Shown: positions 43,891 through 54,493, counted from the first letter of the stretch. The stretch is 64,000 nt of DNA from Candidatus Gastranaerophilales bacterium (GCA_944327225.1 CALVGZ010000004.1:1-64000), one strand, 5' to 3'. Notes: generated by a model not told the origin, from the sequence alone. Translations and numbers: made by a program.

Positions 43891-46233
43891 ATGCAGTATA
43901 GAAAAATTGCCATAAAAGAAAAACAATTAAGCGAAAGCTCAACAAAAGACTCTCTTTTGGATGAGCTTTTGGCTTTGAAAAATATAACTTCATCTACAGA
44001 TATAAAAAAATTTCTAAATCCTTCAAGAGATTATTTTATTTCTCCTTATGCTTTTTCGGATATGAAAAAAGCAAAAGACAGAGTGCTGACTGCTATTGAA
44101 AAAAAGCAAAAGATTCTTGTTTGGGGTGATTTTGATTGTGATGGAGTTACGTCTTCTTCTATTTTATATAAAGCACTTACGGAGCTTGGTGCCGATGTTA
44201 TTGTTTTTATACCGGACAGGTTGTTGCATGGGCATGGATTAAATTCAAAAGAATTAATAAAATTCATTTCAAAAGAAAAAGTTAAATTGGTTATTACGGT
44301 TGATTGCGGTATTTCTAATATAAGCGAAGTAAATCTTTTAAGGGGTTTAGGTGTGGATGTTATTATAACGGATCACCATGCTGCAGATGGAGAAACTCCA
44401 AATGCTTATGCAATTATTAACCCACAGGTCGATAATGCCATGGAAGAAAATGTTTTGATTGAAGATATAACTTCTCTCAGTTATAATTCCGGCTCCGCAA
44501 TAGCTTATAAGCTTGCTATTGCTTTATTAGAAGAAGTCAAAAATGATGATTTAAAAGATGAATTGTTGGTAATTTCCGCTTGCGGAATTGTAGCTGATGT
44601 TGTTCCGTTAATCGGCGAGAATCGTTCTATGGTTGCTGTTGCACTTGAACTTTTGAATTCAAAAAAAGAGAAATCTCAAAAAGCAATTTATAGGCTTTTA
44701 TCAAAGAATTGTAAGGATAAAATTACAAGTTATGATATAGCTTTTATTTTGGCTCCAAGAATAAATGCGGTAGGAAGGCTTGCAAATGCCTCTTTGTCTT
44801 TTGAATTTTTGACAACAGAAGATGATAATAAGCTCGAAATTATAATTGAAAAGCTTGAAAATTATAATAGAATTAGGCAGGGAAAATGCCAAGAAACTTA
44901 TGAAAATATAATTTCTTATTTGAGTAAAAATAAAGATGAGATAAATAATCCTGCCGTTATTTTAATTAATGAAAATTGGCATATAGGGGTGATTGGGATT
45001 ACAGCTTCTAAGGTCGTGGAAGAGTTCAATAAGCCTTGTTTTTTGATGACGATTGATGAAAATAATTTTGCAAGATGTTCAATAAGAAGCAATGATTCTA
45101 TTAATGTGTATAAGGTTTTAAAGGAGAATGAAAATTTATTTTCGGGCTTTGGAGGGCACAAGCTTGCCGGTGGTTTTAGTTTTGATTTGAATAAGATTTC
45201 ATTTGAAGATGTTAAAAAAGCTCTTTTAAATACTATAAAAAGTGAATCTGAAGAAACGGATAAAAAAGATGTTTTGTATGCTGATATTGAACTTAAAACG
45301 GATGATATCGAAGTAAGTATTTTTGATTCCATTAATAAATTAGAGCCTTTTGGTGAATGTAATGAAATGCCTTTGTTTGCTATGTTTGGCGTAATTTTAA
45401 AAGAACAAAAGACAATAGGAAAAGAAGGAAATCACTTGAGTCTTACGGTTGAAAAAGATGAAAAAAAATTCAGATGTGTTAAATGGAGTGAAGGTTTAGT
45501 TGAAATTCCCGACGGAAGCAGGTGTGATATTGCTTTTTATCCTCGTCTTAATAATTTTAACGGTGAAATCACTGTTCAGTTTGAGATAGTTGATATGTAT
45601 TTTGAGGGTTTAAAAAAAGAAAAGAAACTTTTTAAAGTGTTTGATCACAGAAGAAAAACGGGAATATTGGATTCTGTAATGGAATACGTTAAAAGAGACT
45701 CATCCGATATCGCAATTTGGGCAAAAACTCCAGAGATAAAGGAGAAGCTTCATTCAATTAAAGAAAAATTAATTGATAATTTATCTCATCATAAGGGTTT
45801 AATGTTTTTTGATTATCCTTCTTCAAAAGAGGAGTTTTTTGAAATTGTAACAAACATTAAACCGGAAAAGATACATTTTATGAATTTGGTTATAGATGAA
45901 AATCTTGAAAATTATATCAGAAAATTAAACGGAATGATAAAGTATTGTGCAAATAAATTGTCAGGTAAAATCAATTTACAGAGATTGTCTCAAGCATTGG
46001 CAGTTAGTGAAAATTTTGTGCAAATATCACTTGAGATTATGGAAGATATAGGCTCAATTAAAATTTTGGATATAGATGAAATTCAATATATAAAATCTTT
46101 TGATTATGAAAAATTTAAACAAAATTCACTGTTTGAGGTTTTGAAAGATGAATTTGTTGCAATTATTGAGTTTAAAAAATCCTTGTTAAATTGTGATGTA
46201 GTTGAAATTGAGGAATTATTGCTTAAAAGTTGA
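43891..46233 (+). CDS. recJ: Single-stranded-DNA exonuclease RecJ
   Basis: RecJ degrades single-stranded DNA 5' to 3' in mismatch, excision and recombination repair. The 780-residue protein has VWGDFDCDGVTSSSIL, the DHH motif in ITDHHAADGETPN, the SGSAIAYKLAIALL and CGIVADVVPLIGENR segments, RINAVGRL, and the DHHA1 motif FSGFGGHKLAGGFSF. The C-terminal extension (about 560-780) is longer than in E. coli RecJ and resembles the extended form in Firmicutes and Cyanobacteria. Confidence 0.94.
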   Translation: MQYRKIAIKEKQLSESSTKDSLLDELLALKNITSSTDIKKFLNPSRDYFISPYAFSDMKKAKDRVLTAIEKKQKILVWGDFDCDGVTSSSILYKALTELGADVIVFIPDRLLHGHGLNSKELIKFISKEKVKLVITVDCGISNISEVNLLRGLGVDVIITDHHAADGETPNAYAIINPQVDNAMEENVLIEDITSLSYNSGSAIAYKLAIALLEEVKNDDLKDELLVISACGIVADVVPLIGENRSMVAVALELLNSKKEKSQKAIYRLLSKNCKDKITSYDIAFILAPRINAVGRLANASLSFEFLTTEDDNKLEIIIEKLENYNRIRQGKCQETYENIISYLSKNKDEINNPAVILINENWHIGVIGITASKVVEEFNKPCFLMTIDENNFARCSIRSNDSINVYKVLKENENLFSGFGGHKLAGGFSFDLNKISFEDVKKALLNTIKSESEETDKKDVLYADIELKTDDIEVSIFDSINKLEPFGECNEMPLFAMFGVILKEQKTIGKEGNHLSLTVEKDEKKFRCVKWSEGLVEIPDGSRCDIAFYPRLNNFNGEITVQFEIVDMYFEGLKKEKKLFKVFDHRRKTGILDSVMEYVKRDSSDIAIWAKTPEIKEKLHSIKEKLIDNLSHHKGLMFFDYPSSKEEFFEIVTNIKPEKIHFMNLVIDENLENYIRKLNGMIKYCANKLSGKINLQRLSQALAVSENFVQISLEIMEDIGSIKILDIDEIQYIKSFDYEKFKQNSLFEVLKDEFVAIIEFKKSLLNCDVVEIEELLLKS

Positions 46234-46316
46234 GTTTTTGTTGTAAATTTTTGTAATAATTAGGCGGTTGGATATTTATATGCTATAAATATAATATATA
46301 GGGAGTTGTGCATAAA

Positions 46317-46604
46317 ATGCCTGAAGAAGTTCAAGAAAAAGCTTTGGATTTTAAAAATATTTTAAAAGTTGCAAATGTAGAAGTTACGTTATGTGCTGAA
46401 CTTGGTAAAACTAAGCTTCCTTTGAAAGATATTATAGAGTACGACAAAGGGTCAATTATACCTCTTGATAAAGTTGAAGATGAAGCAATAGATATTTATG
46501 TTAACGATATTTTAATTGCAAAGGGGAAGATTGTAGCAATAGAAGATTCTTATGGTATAAAAATAGTAGAAATAATTGAAAATAAAGAGTTAAAAGCACA
46601 ATAA
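46317..46604 (+). CDS. FliN-like flagellar switch protein (SpoA domain)
   Basis: A 95-residue SpoA/FliMN C-domain: ANVEVTLCAELGKTKLPLKDI, GSIIPLDKVEDEAIDIYVNDILIAKGK and IVAIEDSYGIKIVEII. FliN forms the C ring of the flagellar motor. It is isolated from other flagellar genes in this window, lying between recJ and a ThiF-family gene. ATG 46317 fits the GGGAG site better than the GTG at 46308. Confidence 0.85.
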   Translation: MPEEVQEKALDFKNILKVANVEVTLCAELGKTKLPLKDIIEYDKGSIIPLDKVEDEAIDIYVNDILIAKGKIVAIEDSYGIKIVEIIENKELKAQ

Positions 46605-46605
46605 A

Positions 46606-47340
46606 ATGATAAATATTTTAAGATACGAAAAAAATATGGAAAAAGACGGCATAACACAAGAAGCTCAGGAGAAATTATTTAATTCCAGAGTGCTTGTTAT
46701 GGGAGCTGGCGGGCTCGGTTCGGGTGTTATTATGAATCTTGCTGCACTTGGTGTTGGCCAGATAAAAATAATTGATGGTGATATAGTTGAAGAAAGCAAT
46801 TTAAACAGGCAAATTATTCATAAATATAAAAATATAGGCAGAGCAAAGGTAATTTCTGCAAAAGATTGGGTGCAGGAATTTAACCCTGATGTTAAGGTTG
46901 AGCTTGATAAAATCAAGATAAATGAGCTAAATTATTTTAATATTATTCAAGGGTATGACATAATTGTAGATTGTTTTGATTCTTATGAAGATAAGTATAT
47001 GTTAAACGAAATCGCGGTTCGTCATAAAAAAGTTTTAATTCATGGTGCTATTCAAGGTTTTCGGGGGCAAGTAACAACAATTGTTCCCGTTAAAACAGGT
47101 TGTCTTTCTTGCGTTATGCAAAAACCAAGAAATTTTGATAAAGAAAATTATGCTTCTATTTCTCCGGTGGTAAATACAATATCGTCCCTGCAAGCACTTG
47201 AAGCAATGAAAGTTATTACAGGTGAAGGAGAACCGCTTTTAAATAAAATTTTAATATTTGACGGTTTGAAATCTGAGTTTAAAGTTTTAAATTATGCAAA
47301 AAATATTGCATGTGAAGTTTGTAGTGTAAATGAGATTTAA
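46606..47340 (+). CDS. ThiF/MoeB/HesA-family adenylyltransferase
   Basis: A 244-residue E1-like enzyme that activates a small sulfur-carrier protein by adenylation. It has VLVMGAGGLGSGVIMNLAALG, VEESNLNRQIIH, the Asp in DCFDSYEDKYMLNE, and GAIQGFRGQVTTIVP. Two CxxC-type pairs (CLSCV and CEVC) could bind zinc as in MoeB. The partner (MoaD, ThiS or another) is not adjacent. It starts 1 bp after the FliN-like gene. Confidence 0.88.
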   Translation: MINILRYEKNMEKDGITQEAQEKLFNSRVLVMGAGGLGSGVIMNLAALGVGQIKIIDGDIVEESNLNRQIIHKYKNIGRAKVISAKDWVQEFNPDVKVELDKIKINELNYFNIIQGYDIIVDCFDSYEDKYMLNEIAVRHKKVLIHGAIQGFRGQVTTIVPVKTGCLSCVMQKPRNFDKENYASISPVVNTISSLQALEAMKVITGEGEPLLNKILIFDGLKSEFKVLNYAKNIACEVCSVNEI

Positions 47341-47341
47341 T

Positions 47342-48088
47342 ATGGAAGAAATGAAATCCAGGTATATAAAAATTTTGATAGGTTTTATTGTGATGATGCT
47401 TTTATCAACTTTTACAATAAAAAATCATGTCAAAAATATTTCTAAGGCAAGAGAAACGGCGGAAGTACTTCAAGTGTTAAATGCAGAAACTCAAACCGAA
47501 AATATAGAGTCTCGGGAATCGAATATAAAACAGGTAAGAATTGCAGAGGAACCAAGGCAAGAAACGACTGTTGCCGATGAAGTTGTTATTGGAGAAAATT
47601 CTAATGAACAAAATTATAATCTTAGAAAAGAAGGTTTAAAGAAAATGGCTGAAGGTGATATAGATAACGCCATTTTGTATTTGGAAGAAGCTTTCGAAAA
47701 AGGAGATGTTAATTTTAAGAAAGCAAACGCCGAATATCTTATTCAATGTTATGAACAAAAGGGCTATGTTCCAGGGGTGATAAGTGTTTATGATAGGTTA
47801 TTGGCAATTGCAGAAGGTGATAGTGAAAAAATTGATATAAATAATAAACTTGCCGAATATTTTATGAAAACAGGAAGTAAAAAACAAGCTTCAGAATATT
47901 ATGAGGCTAATTATAGATTGACAAACTCTATTGATGATTTAATTTTAGTTGCCAATGTGTTAGAGGAAATTGGGGAAAAAGACAAGCTAAATGTTTTGAT
48001 TCAAAATCATATAGCAGAATTTCCTCAGGACAAAGAAACTTTAAAAAGGTATATTAAGTCAACTGATTTTGAAAATAGTCAAGAATGA
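47342..48088 (+). CDS. Membrane-anchored TPR protein
   Basis: One N-terminal membrane anchor (IKILIGFIVMMLLSTFTI, about residues 6-24 of this start), a polar linker, then TPR-like repeats from about residue 90 (LRKEGLKKMAEGDIDNAILY, IKVYDRLLAIAEGD-like VISVYDRLLAIAEGD, NNKLAEYFMKTGSKKQASEY). TPR arrays bind partner proteins. ATG 47342 sits one base after the ThiF stop; ATG 47330 is an alternative, overlapping ThiF. Its end overlaps wecB tail to tail by 35 bp. Confidence 0.72.
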   Translation: MEEMKSRYIKILIGFIVMMLLSTFTIKNHVKNISKARETAEVLQVLNAETQTENIESRESNIKQVRIAEEPRQETTVADEVVIGENSNEQNYNLRKEGLKKMAEGDIDNAILYLEEAFEKGDVNFKKANAEYLIQCYEQKGYVPGVISVYDRLLAIAEGDSEKIDINNKLAEYFMKTGSKKQASEYYEANYRLTNSIDDLILVANVLEEIGEKDKLNVLIQNHIAEFPQDKETLKRYIKSTDFENSQE

Positions 48089-49175
48089 TTTTTTCTATAT
48101 ATTCGCTGGCATGGCCGTCTCCGTACGGGTTTATTGCTTTTGACATTTTTTCGTATTCGGATTTATTATCCAATAATTCTTGAATAGAATTTATTATTTT
48201 TTCCTTGTTTGTTCCGACGAGTTTAACTCCGCCGTATTCAATCGCTTCGGGACGCTCCGTTTCTTCCCGTAAAACAAGAACAGGTTTACCTAAGGCCGGT
48301 GCTTCTTCTTGTATACCACCAGAATCAGTTAAAATTATGTGTGCTTGTTTCATTAATGTACAAAATGGTGCATAATCCAAGGGTTCAATTAATTTAATTC
48401 TTTCTGTGTCTTTAAGTATGGGTATAACAGTGTTTCTCACGTTTGGATTTAAGTGCATCGGGTAGACTATTTCTATGTCTTTATTTTTTTTAATTAATTC
48501 TTTTATGGCTAAGCAGATGTTTTCAAGGGGCTTGCCAAAATTTTCACGTCTGTGTGAAGTTAAAAGAATTGTTTTTAAGTTGTTATTTAATCCTATAAAA
48601 TCAAGATTGACGGGTTTGTTGTTAACAACATAAAAAAGAGCATCAATTACAGTATTTCCTGTTTTATAATATCCTTTTTTTATTCCTGAATTTATTATAT
48701 TTTGAATGGATTTATCCGTAGGGCAAAACATTAAGTCTGAAACTGAATCAACCAAAACCCTGTTTATTTCTTCCGGAAAAGGATAATTTTTATCAAATGT
48801 TCTTAGACCCGCTTCAACATGTCCTATTTTTGTTTTGGAATAAAAAGCACTTAAAGCACTCAAACTTGCTGTTGTAGTATCTCCATGAACAAGTACAAGA
48901 TCAAAATTTTCTTTTTCAAATATTTCTTTTGTTTTTAATAAAATATCGGAAGATAATTCCCATAAATTTTGATTTGGTTTCATTAAGTTTAAGTCAAAAT
49001 CTGGTTTAATCTCAAAAAGTTCAAGTACGCTATCAAGCATTTGTCTGTGTTGGGCTGTTACTATTGTATAAACTTTAAAAAAATTGTTTTCTTTTAATTT
49101 TTTCACCAAAGGACACATCTTAATCGCTTCTGGACGTGTTCCAAAAATGAGAGCTATTTTGATTTTTTTATCCAT
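48054..49175 (-). CDS. wecB: UDP-N-acetylglucosamine 2-epimerase
   Basis: A 373-residue non-hydrolysing epimerase making UDP-ManNAc for surface polysaccharide. It has LIFGTRPEAIKMCPLVKKL, TAQHRQMLDSVLELFEI, VHGDTTTASLSALSAFY, HVEAGLRTFDKNYPFPEEINR, LTSHRRENFGKPL and LTDSGGIQEEAPALGKPVLV. A glycosyltransferase gene is upstream on the same strand. The substrate of the downstream pathway is unknown. Confidence 0.95.
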   Translation of the reverse strand: MDKKIKIALIFGTRPEAIKMCPLVKKLKENNFFKVYTIVTAQHRQMLDSVLELFEIKPDFDLNLMKPNQNLWELSSDILLKTKEIFEKENFDLVLVHGDTTTASLSALSAFYSKTKIGHVEAGLRTFDKNYPFPEEINRVLVDSVSDLMFCPTDKSIQNIINSGIKKGYYKTGNTVIDALFYVVNNKPVNLDFIGLNNNLKTILLTSHRRENFGKPLENICLAIKELIKKNKDIEIVYPMHLNPNVRNTVIPILKDTERIKLIEPLDYAPFCTLMKQAHIILTDSGGIQEEAPALGKPVLVLREETERPEAIEYGGVKLVGTNKEKIINSIQELLDNKSEYEKMSKAINPYGDGHASEYIEKIILDYFQNQLT

Positions 49176-49214
49176 AACGCTTTAATTTTACATAAAGAAG
49201 CATTTTTAATCAAT

Positions 49215-50426
49215 CTATTTTATGTTGAATCTTGAATAGAAAAATTTTATGAGCGATTCTATATTTTTAACTCCTCTTACATGTATAATAGCCGGATTTT
49301 TACCGTATAGAAAATCATGATAGCTTATTTGGTAGTTTTCTTGAGTGGCAAGGTCAATCCATAGATTTTCATGGAATTTTGATTCGTTATAACCGGGAAT
49401 ATTTTTTTCGTAGTATGGGATATAGCTTGTTAATATATCGACAAAGTTTCTTCTTCCGTTGTATTTTAGATAATTTTTTCTCGGAGAATAGTTTTTTTGA
49501 TTTGTAATTACTTTATGAATGCTGTCTGCAAGAGCTTGTGGACTAAAGTCTGCTAATTCTCCCGAGTTTCCAAAGAAAATGGGATGGTTTCCTCTTGCAT
49601 ATTTATTATGGTCTTTAAAAACTACAACAGGAGTGTTGCAGCTCATTGCTTCATTTATGGAGCGATTTTTGCCTTCAATTAATGATGTAAGTGTGCAACA
49701 TTTTGCACTGCTATAGTATTTTGGCAGTTCTTTATTTGTAACAAAAGGTATTATTTTTAAGTATTTTTTATCTTTTAAAATATTTTTTACGGTTTTTATT
49801 TCATTAAGATAATCGCTTCTTATATCCGAAAAATCTTCTTTTTCGGATATAACACCCATAATCCAAACAGCATTTAAAATTTTATTGTATTTTTTTTCAT
49901 ATTCAAGAAGTGCATTAGCAAGTATTGGAATATTCTTTACTTTGGCAGGTGTTGAAACGCAAAGTACATCAATTTCTCTTGGTGTATAAAAAGAGGGGGC
50001 TATTATGTATTCATTTGTGAAATCCGCATCTTGCAGGGGAATAAAAATTATATCTTTTTTGTTTTGGTATTTGTTTTTATGGTAATTTTCTCTTTCTTTA
50101 TTTTCATAGCAGGAGAAATAAATATCTGCCTTGTCGCACCAGGAATAACTTGACCACATGGTATATGCCCCTGCAAAAAAGATTTTTTTAATATCAGGGA
50201 AAAGTTTCAGTAAATATTCTGTTCCCTGGGAGAAAAAAACTCCTTTAGTTATTTTATTTTCATAATTTAGCGGAGGAATTGGAATTATAAAATCAATTTT
50301 TTCGTGTAAATCGGTTTCATCTTCCATAAATTCACCCGTATAAGCGTCAATATCATCCCAAATTTGTTCTATGGGCTTATTGATGTTTGGGTTTAAAAAA
50401 TATTCTCTTGGGTATTTACCTTTCAT
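49215..50426 (-). CDS. Glycosyltransferase, GT-B type
   Basis: A 403-residue protein resembling Glycos_transf_1 enzymes. The C-terminal half holds [30 protein letters not shown], a donor-binding helix with the E-x-x-N-R pattern, and [17 protein letters not shown]. The N-terminal half is less recognisable and has no signal peptide. Lying upstream of wecB, it probably acts in surface-polysaccharide assembly. Donor and acceptor are unknown. Confidence 0.75.
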   Translation of the reverse strand: MKGKYPREYFLNPNINKPIEQIWDDIDAYTGEFMEDETDLHEKIDFIIPIPPLNYENKITKGVFFSQGTEYLLKLFPDIKKIFFAGAYTMWSSYSWCDKADIYFSCYENKERENYHKNKYQNKKDIIFIPLQDADFTNEYIIAPSFYTPREIDVLCVSTPAKVKNIPILANALLEYEKKYNKILNAVWIMGVISEKEDFSDIRSDYLNEIKTVKNILKDKKYLKIIPFVTNKELPKYYSSAKCCTLTSLIEGKNRSINEAMSCNTPVVVFKDHNKYARGNHPIFFGNSGELADFSPQALADSIHKVITNQKNYSPRKNYLKYNGRRNFVDILTSYIPYYEKNIPGYNESKFHENLWIDLATQENYQISYHDFLYGKNPAIIHVRGVKNIESLIKFFYSRFNIK

Positions 50427-50484
50427 ATTTTTATAATATCAGATTTTGTGATATTGTTTATTTTTTCCTTTATAAATAATCCTT

Positions 50485-50513
50485 TTGCTTTACTTTTGCC
50501 TTTATTGTATAAT
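50485..50513 (+). promoter_or_regulatory. Promoter of gyrA
   Basis: TTGCTT (50485-50490), a 17-bp spacer and a perfect TATAAT (50508-50513). Transcription would start near 50520, about 27 bp before the TTG start of gyrA. Confidence 0.75.
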
Positions 50514-50546
50514 ATACCTATAAGACTAGTTGAGAAGGAGTTTATT

Positions 50547-53117
50547 TTGTCCCAAACTAACCTATTTGATGAAGGAAAAGTCGTTCCCGTTAATATTCGT
50601 GAAGAAATGAAGCGTTGTTATATAGATTATGCCATGAGTGTAATCGTCGGACGTGCGTTGCCTGATGTTCGTGATGGTTTAAAACCTGTTCACAGGCGTA
50701 TTTTGTTTGCTATGAACGAATTGGGTATGACGCCTGATAAACCTTTTAAAAAATGTGCCCGTATTGTTGGTGAAGTTTTGGGTAAATACCACCCCCATGG
50801 TGATAGCTCCGTATATGAAGCACTTGTTCGTATGGCACAAGATTTTTCAACAAGATATTTAACAGTGGATGGGCATGGTAATTTCGGATCTGTTGATGGC
50901 GACGGTGCTGCTGCAATGCGTTATACAGAAGCAAGAATGCACAAAATTACGACAGCTATGCTTGCTGACATTGATTGTGAAACAGTTAATTTTGTTCCGA
51001 ATTTTGACGGTTCTTTGGAAGAACCTTCAGTTTTGCCTACGAGATTACCTATGCTTTTGTTAAACGGGACATCGGGTATTGCTGTTGGTATGGCCACAAA
51101 TATTCCTCCTCACAATTTAGATGAAGTAGTGGATGGCACAATAGCCTTGATTGACAATCCTGATATTACAACCGAAGGCTTAATGCAATATATTAAAGGG
51201 CCGGATTTTCCCACTGCTGCAACTATTGTTGGAACATCTGAAATTAAGAAAGCTTATGAAACAGGCAGAGGCTCAATTAAAATGCGTGCAGTATCATCGA
51301 TTGAAGAATTGCAAGGTGGTGCGGGACGTCAAGGAAGAAGTGCTATTGTTGTTACTGAAATTCCATATCAAGTCAATAAAGCTGAATTAATAAGAAAAAT
51401 AGCAGAACTTGTTAAAGATGAAAAAATAAAAGGCATTTCCGATTTACGTGATGAATCGGATAGAGACGGCATGAGAATTGTTATTGAACTAAAAAGAGAT
51501 GCTAAACCTGATGTTGTTCGAAACAATTTGTATAAACAAACAGCCTTATCTACAAGCTTTGGTTTTAATATGGTGGCGTTAGTTGGTCAACAACCCCGTT
51601 TATTGAATTTATACGAAGTTTTATCCGAGTTTGTTGAACACAGGGTTGATGTTATTACACGTCGTACAATGTTTTTCTTGAAAAAAGCAAAAGCAAGGGC
51701 TCATATATTGGAAGGCTTAATGATTGCTTTGAATTCATTAGATGAAGTAATTGAATTAATTAAGAAATCTCCAAATACGGAAGCTGCAAGAAGTGGTTTA
51801 ATTAATCGTTTTGGCTTGGATGTGGAACAAGCTAATGCGATTTTGGAAATGCAATTAAGACGTTTGACAGGTTTGGAGCAAGATAAAATCAGAGCGGAAC
51901 ATGCTGATTTATTAAAGAAAATTGAAGAATATGAAGAACTTTTATCTTCAAGAGAAAAGATTTTGGCCTTGATTAAAACAGAATTATTGGAAGATAAAGA
52001 AAAATACGGAGATGAAAGAAAAACTCAAATCGTACCCGAAGAAGGTGAGGTTACGGTTGAAGATTTAACTCCAAATACTCAAATGGCGGTATTTATCACT
52101 CGTCAAGGATATATTAAAAGAATTTCGCTAGACACCTTTGTTCGCCAAAATCGTGCTACAAGAGGAAAAGGCGGTATGAAAACTAAAGAAGATGATGATG
52201 TTGCTCATTTCTTTACCGCTATGATGCACGATAAAGTTCTATTTTTCTCATCCAAGGGACTCGTATATTCTTTAAATGTTTATGATTTTCCGGAAGGTTC
52301 AAGACAATCAAAAGGATTACCCATTATAAATGTTCTTCCTATTGAACAGGATGAAACAATCACTGCAATAGTTCCTGTGAGTGAGTTTAAAGAAGATTTG
52401 AATTTGATAATGCTTACTAAAAAAGGATATATTAAAAGAATTTCTTTGGATAATTTTAAATCTATAAGAAGAAACGGTTTAATTGCAATAGGTTTAGAAG
52501 AAAATGATACATTAAACTGGGTAAAATTAGCTCATGGCAATGATGAAATTTTAATCGGAACATCTTGCGGAATGGCTATTCGCTTCCCGATAGAAGATTT
52601 AAGACCTTTGGGACGTTCTGCTCGTGGTGTAAATTCAATGAAATTGCGTTCTTCGGATGAAATTATCGGTTGCGATGTTGTGCCTAAGAATTACGATGCT
52701 GATTTGTTGGTAATAACATCGGATGGTTTTGGTAAACGTTCAAAAATTTCGGAATTTAGGACACAAAATAGGGGTGGAATAGGACTTATTGCAACTAAGT
52801 TTAAATCTTCCGCTTCAAGATTAGTTGATTTATCTATAGTAAAAGAAACCGATGAAATTATGGTAGTAACCGCAAACGGAGTTGTTACTCGTGTGAGTGC
52901 TTCGGATATTTCTCGTCAAGGAAGACCGGCAACGGGTGTTAGAGTTCAGACACTTGATGGAAATGATTATGTTGTTTCCGTTAATAAAATAGTTGATCCT
53001 GATGAAGATGAGGCAAATGATAAAGAGACACTTATTCGAGAGGCAAAAGAAGAGATAAATTTAGGTGTCGAGCAAGGGAACATTTTTGAAACTTCCCCTG
53101 AAACTACAAATGATTAA
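50547..53117 (+). CDS. gyrA: DNA gyrase subunit A
   Basis: The DNA-cutting subunit of gyrase. I chose the TTG at 50547, 6 bp after GAAGGAG and downstream of the promoter, over a longer frame from 50448. The product of 856 residues shows [36 protein letters not shown], the catalytic Tyr in [10 protein letters not shown], and a full set of beta-propeller repeats (ITxxGYxKR-type, as [13 protein letters not shown] and [12 protein letters not shown]). The GyrA box, usually QRRGGKG, reads [11 protein letters not shown], a form I recall from cyanobacterial GyrA. A strong terminator follows. Confidence 0.94.
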   Translation: MSQTNLFDEGKVVPVNIREEMKRCYIDYAMSVIVGRALPDVRDGLKPVHRRILFAMNELGMTPDKPFKKCARIVGEVLGKYHPHGDSSVYEALVRMAQDFSTRYLTVDGHGNFGSVDGDGAAAMRYTEARMHKITTAMLADIDCETVNFVPNFDGSLEEPSVLPTRLPMLLLNGTSGIAVGMATNIPPHNLDEVVDGTIALIDNPDITTEGLMQYIKGPDFPTAATIVGTSEIKKAYETGRGSIKMRAVSSIEELQGGAGRQGRSAIVVTEIPYQVNKAELIRKIAELVKDEKIKGISDLRDESDRDGMRIVIELKRDAKPDVVRNNLYKQTALSTSFGFNMVALVGQQPRLLNLYEVLSEFVEHRVDVITRRTMFFLKKAKARAHILEGLMIALNSLDEVIELIKKSPNTEAARSGLINRFGLDVEQANAILEMQLRRLTGLEQDKIRAEHADLLKKIEEYEELLSSREKILALIKTELLEDKEKYGDERKTQIVPEEGEVTVEDLTPNTQMAVFITRQGYIKRISLDTFVRQNRATRGKGGMKTKEDDDVAHFFTAMMHDKVLFFSSKGLVYSLNVYDFPEGSRQSKGLPIINVLPIEQDETITAIVPVSEFKEDLNLIMLTKKGYIKRISLDNFKSIRRNGLIAIGLEENDTLNWVKLAHGNDEILIGTSCGMAIRFPIEDLRPLGRSARGVNSMKLRSSDEIIGCDVVPKNYDADLLVITSDGFGKRSKISEFRTQNRGGIGLIATKFKSSASRLVDLSIVKETDEIMVVTANGVVTRVSASDISRQGRPATGVRVQTLDGNDYVVSVNKIVDPDEDEANDKETLIREAKEEINLGVEQGNIFETSPETTND

Positions 53118-53157
53118 GAATTAAAAAGAGCAAAATAATTTGCTCTTTTTAATTCTT
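53116..53157. terminator. Bidirectional terminator between gyrA and the kinase pair
   Basis: A perfect 19-bp inverted repeat with a 4-nt loop (ATAA), A-rich on one side and T-rich on the other. It starts in the gyrA stop codon and ends inside the 3' end of the convergent kinase gene. Either strand gives a T-run hairpin, so it can end both transcripts. Confidence 0.9.
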
Positions 53158-53811
53158 GGAATTTAATAAAATATCAATTTTATTTTTTATAAGTTGGTGG
53201 ATTTCTTCTTTTGATTTTGTCCCGTCAATTTCAATAAAATTATATTCTTTTTCAAGTTTTTTATATTCATCGAGGCATCTTTTTTGATATATTTCAAAGC
53301 TGTTATATATATCTGTAGAAAGTCCTATATCTCTTCCTGATTCAAAGTAATCAAGAGCACCGTTTTTTGCAATTAGTCTTTTAATTAAAGTTTGCGGCGG
53401 AACATTTAAATAAAAAACCAAATCAGGTTGCGGAGCAAAACTATATAGATTTTTAACCCATTTTATATCATGCCCTCTGACTGAATCTCTTACGTATGCA
53501 GTGTAAATATATCTATCCATAAGAACAACAAAACCCGCTTTTAGTGCTGGTATAATTTCGTTTTCAAGTCTGTCAGTGTAATCGGCTGCATATAAAAGTG
53601 AAAAAGTTGTTGTATTTAGAAGGTTTTTTTCTTTTGCTTCATTTATAACACCTGAAATAAGCCTTGAGGTTTTCCATTCTGAAACTGTGCAGCCGTAACA
53701 TTTGTCTTTGATGTAATCAGATAACATATTGACTTGGGTTGATTTTCCCGAACCGTCTGTTCCTTCGATTACAATTAAAAGCCCTTCATACCCGTGTTTT
53801 TTATTGTTCAT
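53149..53811 (-). CDS. Thymidylate-kinase-like protein, copy 1
   Basis: A 220-residue P-loop kinase. It has VIEGTDGSGKSTQVNML, SEWKTSRLISGVINEAKEKN (in place of the REPGGT segment of standard Tmk), FSLLYAADYTDRLENEIIPALK, VLMDRYIYTAYVRDSVRG and LVFYLNVPPQTLIKRL. It is about 40% identical by eye to the gene just upstream (11-bp overlap). The family is usually annotated dTMP kinase, but the substrate loop differs, so dTMP specificity is not shown. Confidence 0.8.
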   Translation of the reverse strand: MNNKKHGYEGLLIVIEGTDGSGKSTQVNMLSDYIKDKCYGCTVSEWKTSRLISGVINEAKEKNLLNTTTFSLLYAADYTDRLENEIIPALKAGFVVLMDRYIYTAYVRDSVRGHDIKWVKNLYSFAPQPDLVFYLNVPPQTLIKRLIAKNGALDYFESGRDIGLSTDIYNSFEIYQKRCLDEYKKLEKEYNFIEIDGTKSKEEIHQLIKNKIDILLNSKN

Positions 53812-54493
53812 AGATACCCTCTAAAACTATTTTGTTTTCTTTTAAAAGTTCAAGAACTTTTTGACGTATGAATTTTTGTTTTTCATGGATACTTGCCATA
53901 GCATCAATTTTAATTAGTCCAAATTCGTCAATCATATTTTTATATTGTTCTACAATTCTGTTTTGAAAAATTACATAACTTTTATATGGGTTATTGGACA
54001 ATTTCATATCCATGCCTGCTTCATAAAATTTTGGCTGACGATTGGAGCAGATTCTATCCAAACTGTCTTTTGGTGAAACATCAAAATAAAACGTCATATC
54101 GGGTTTTATTGCAAAACCGTACATATTTCTAATCCATTTAGGATCAACTTCTCTTGCTACGTCTCTGGCGAAAGCGGTATAGACATATCTATCTGCTAAA
54201 ACTATAAATCCTGCTTTAAGGGCCGGTTTTATTGTTCGCTCAAGTCTGTCTGCAAAATCGACCGCATGTAAAAGTGAAAAAGTTCTTCCCGAGAGTAGAT
54301 TTTTCTTTTTTGCTTTTTTTGTTGTGTTTGAAATAAGTTCGGATGAATTCCATTGAGTTAAAATAACATCGGCTCCTTTTGATTTTAGCCAACTGTAAAG
54401 TAATTCAATTTGGGTTGATTTTCCTGAACCGTCAATTCCTTCTACACAAATTAGCACGCCAGAATAGGTATGTTTTTTTGAAAATCTTAACAT
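53801..54493 (-). CDS. Thymidylate-kinase-like protein, copy 2
   Basis: A 230-residue paralogue of the downstream gene. Marks are CVEGIDGSGKSTQIELL, TQWNSSELISNTTKKAKKKN, FSLLHAVDFADRLERTIKPALK and VLADRYVYTAFARDVARE. Both copies keep the P-loop Lys and the DRY motif, so neither is obviously inactive. The pair may differ in substrate or work as a heterodimer, which is inference. Confidence 0.8.
   Translation of the reverse strand: MLRFSKKHTYSGVLICVEGIDGSGKSTQIELLYSWLKSKGADVILTQWNSSELISNTTKKAKKKNLLSGRTFSLLHAVDFADRLERTIKPALKAGFIVLADRYVYTAFARDVAREVDPKWIRNMYGFAIKPDMTFYFDVSPKDSLDRICSNRQPKFYEAGMDMKLSNNPYKSYVIFQNRIVEQYKNMIDEFGLIKIDAMASIHEKQKFIRQKVLELLKENKIVLEGIYEQ

Noticed and set aside
26357..47340. 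Two ThiF-family genes as a recent duplication
   Set aside because: The first has TcdA-specific features and the second is of the MoeB/HesA type; they are distant paralogues.
50448..50546. N-terminal extension of GyrA
   Set aside because: The stretch contains the -35 and -10 promoter boxes; the TTG at 50547 has a strong ribosome binding site.
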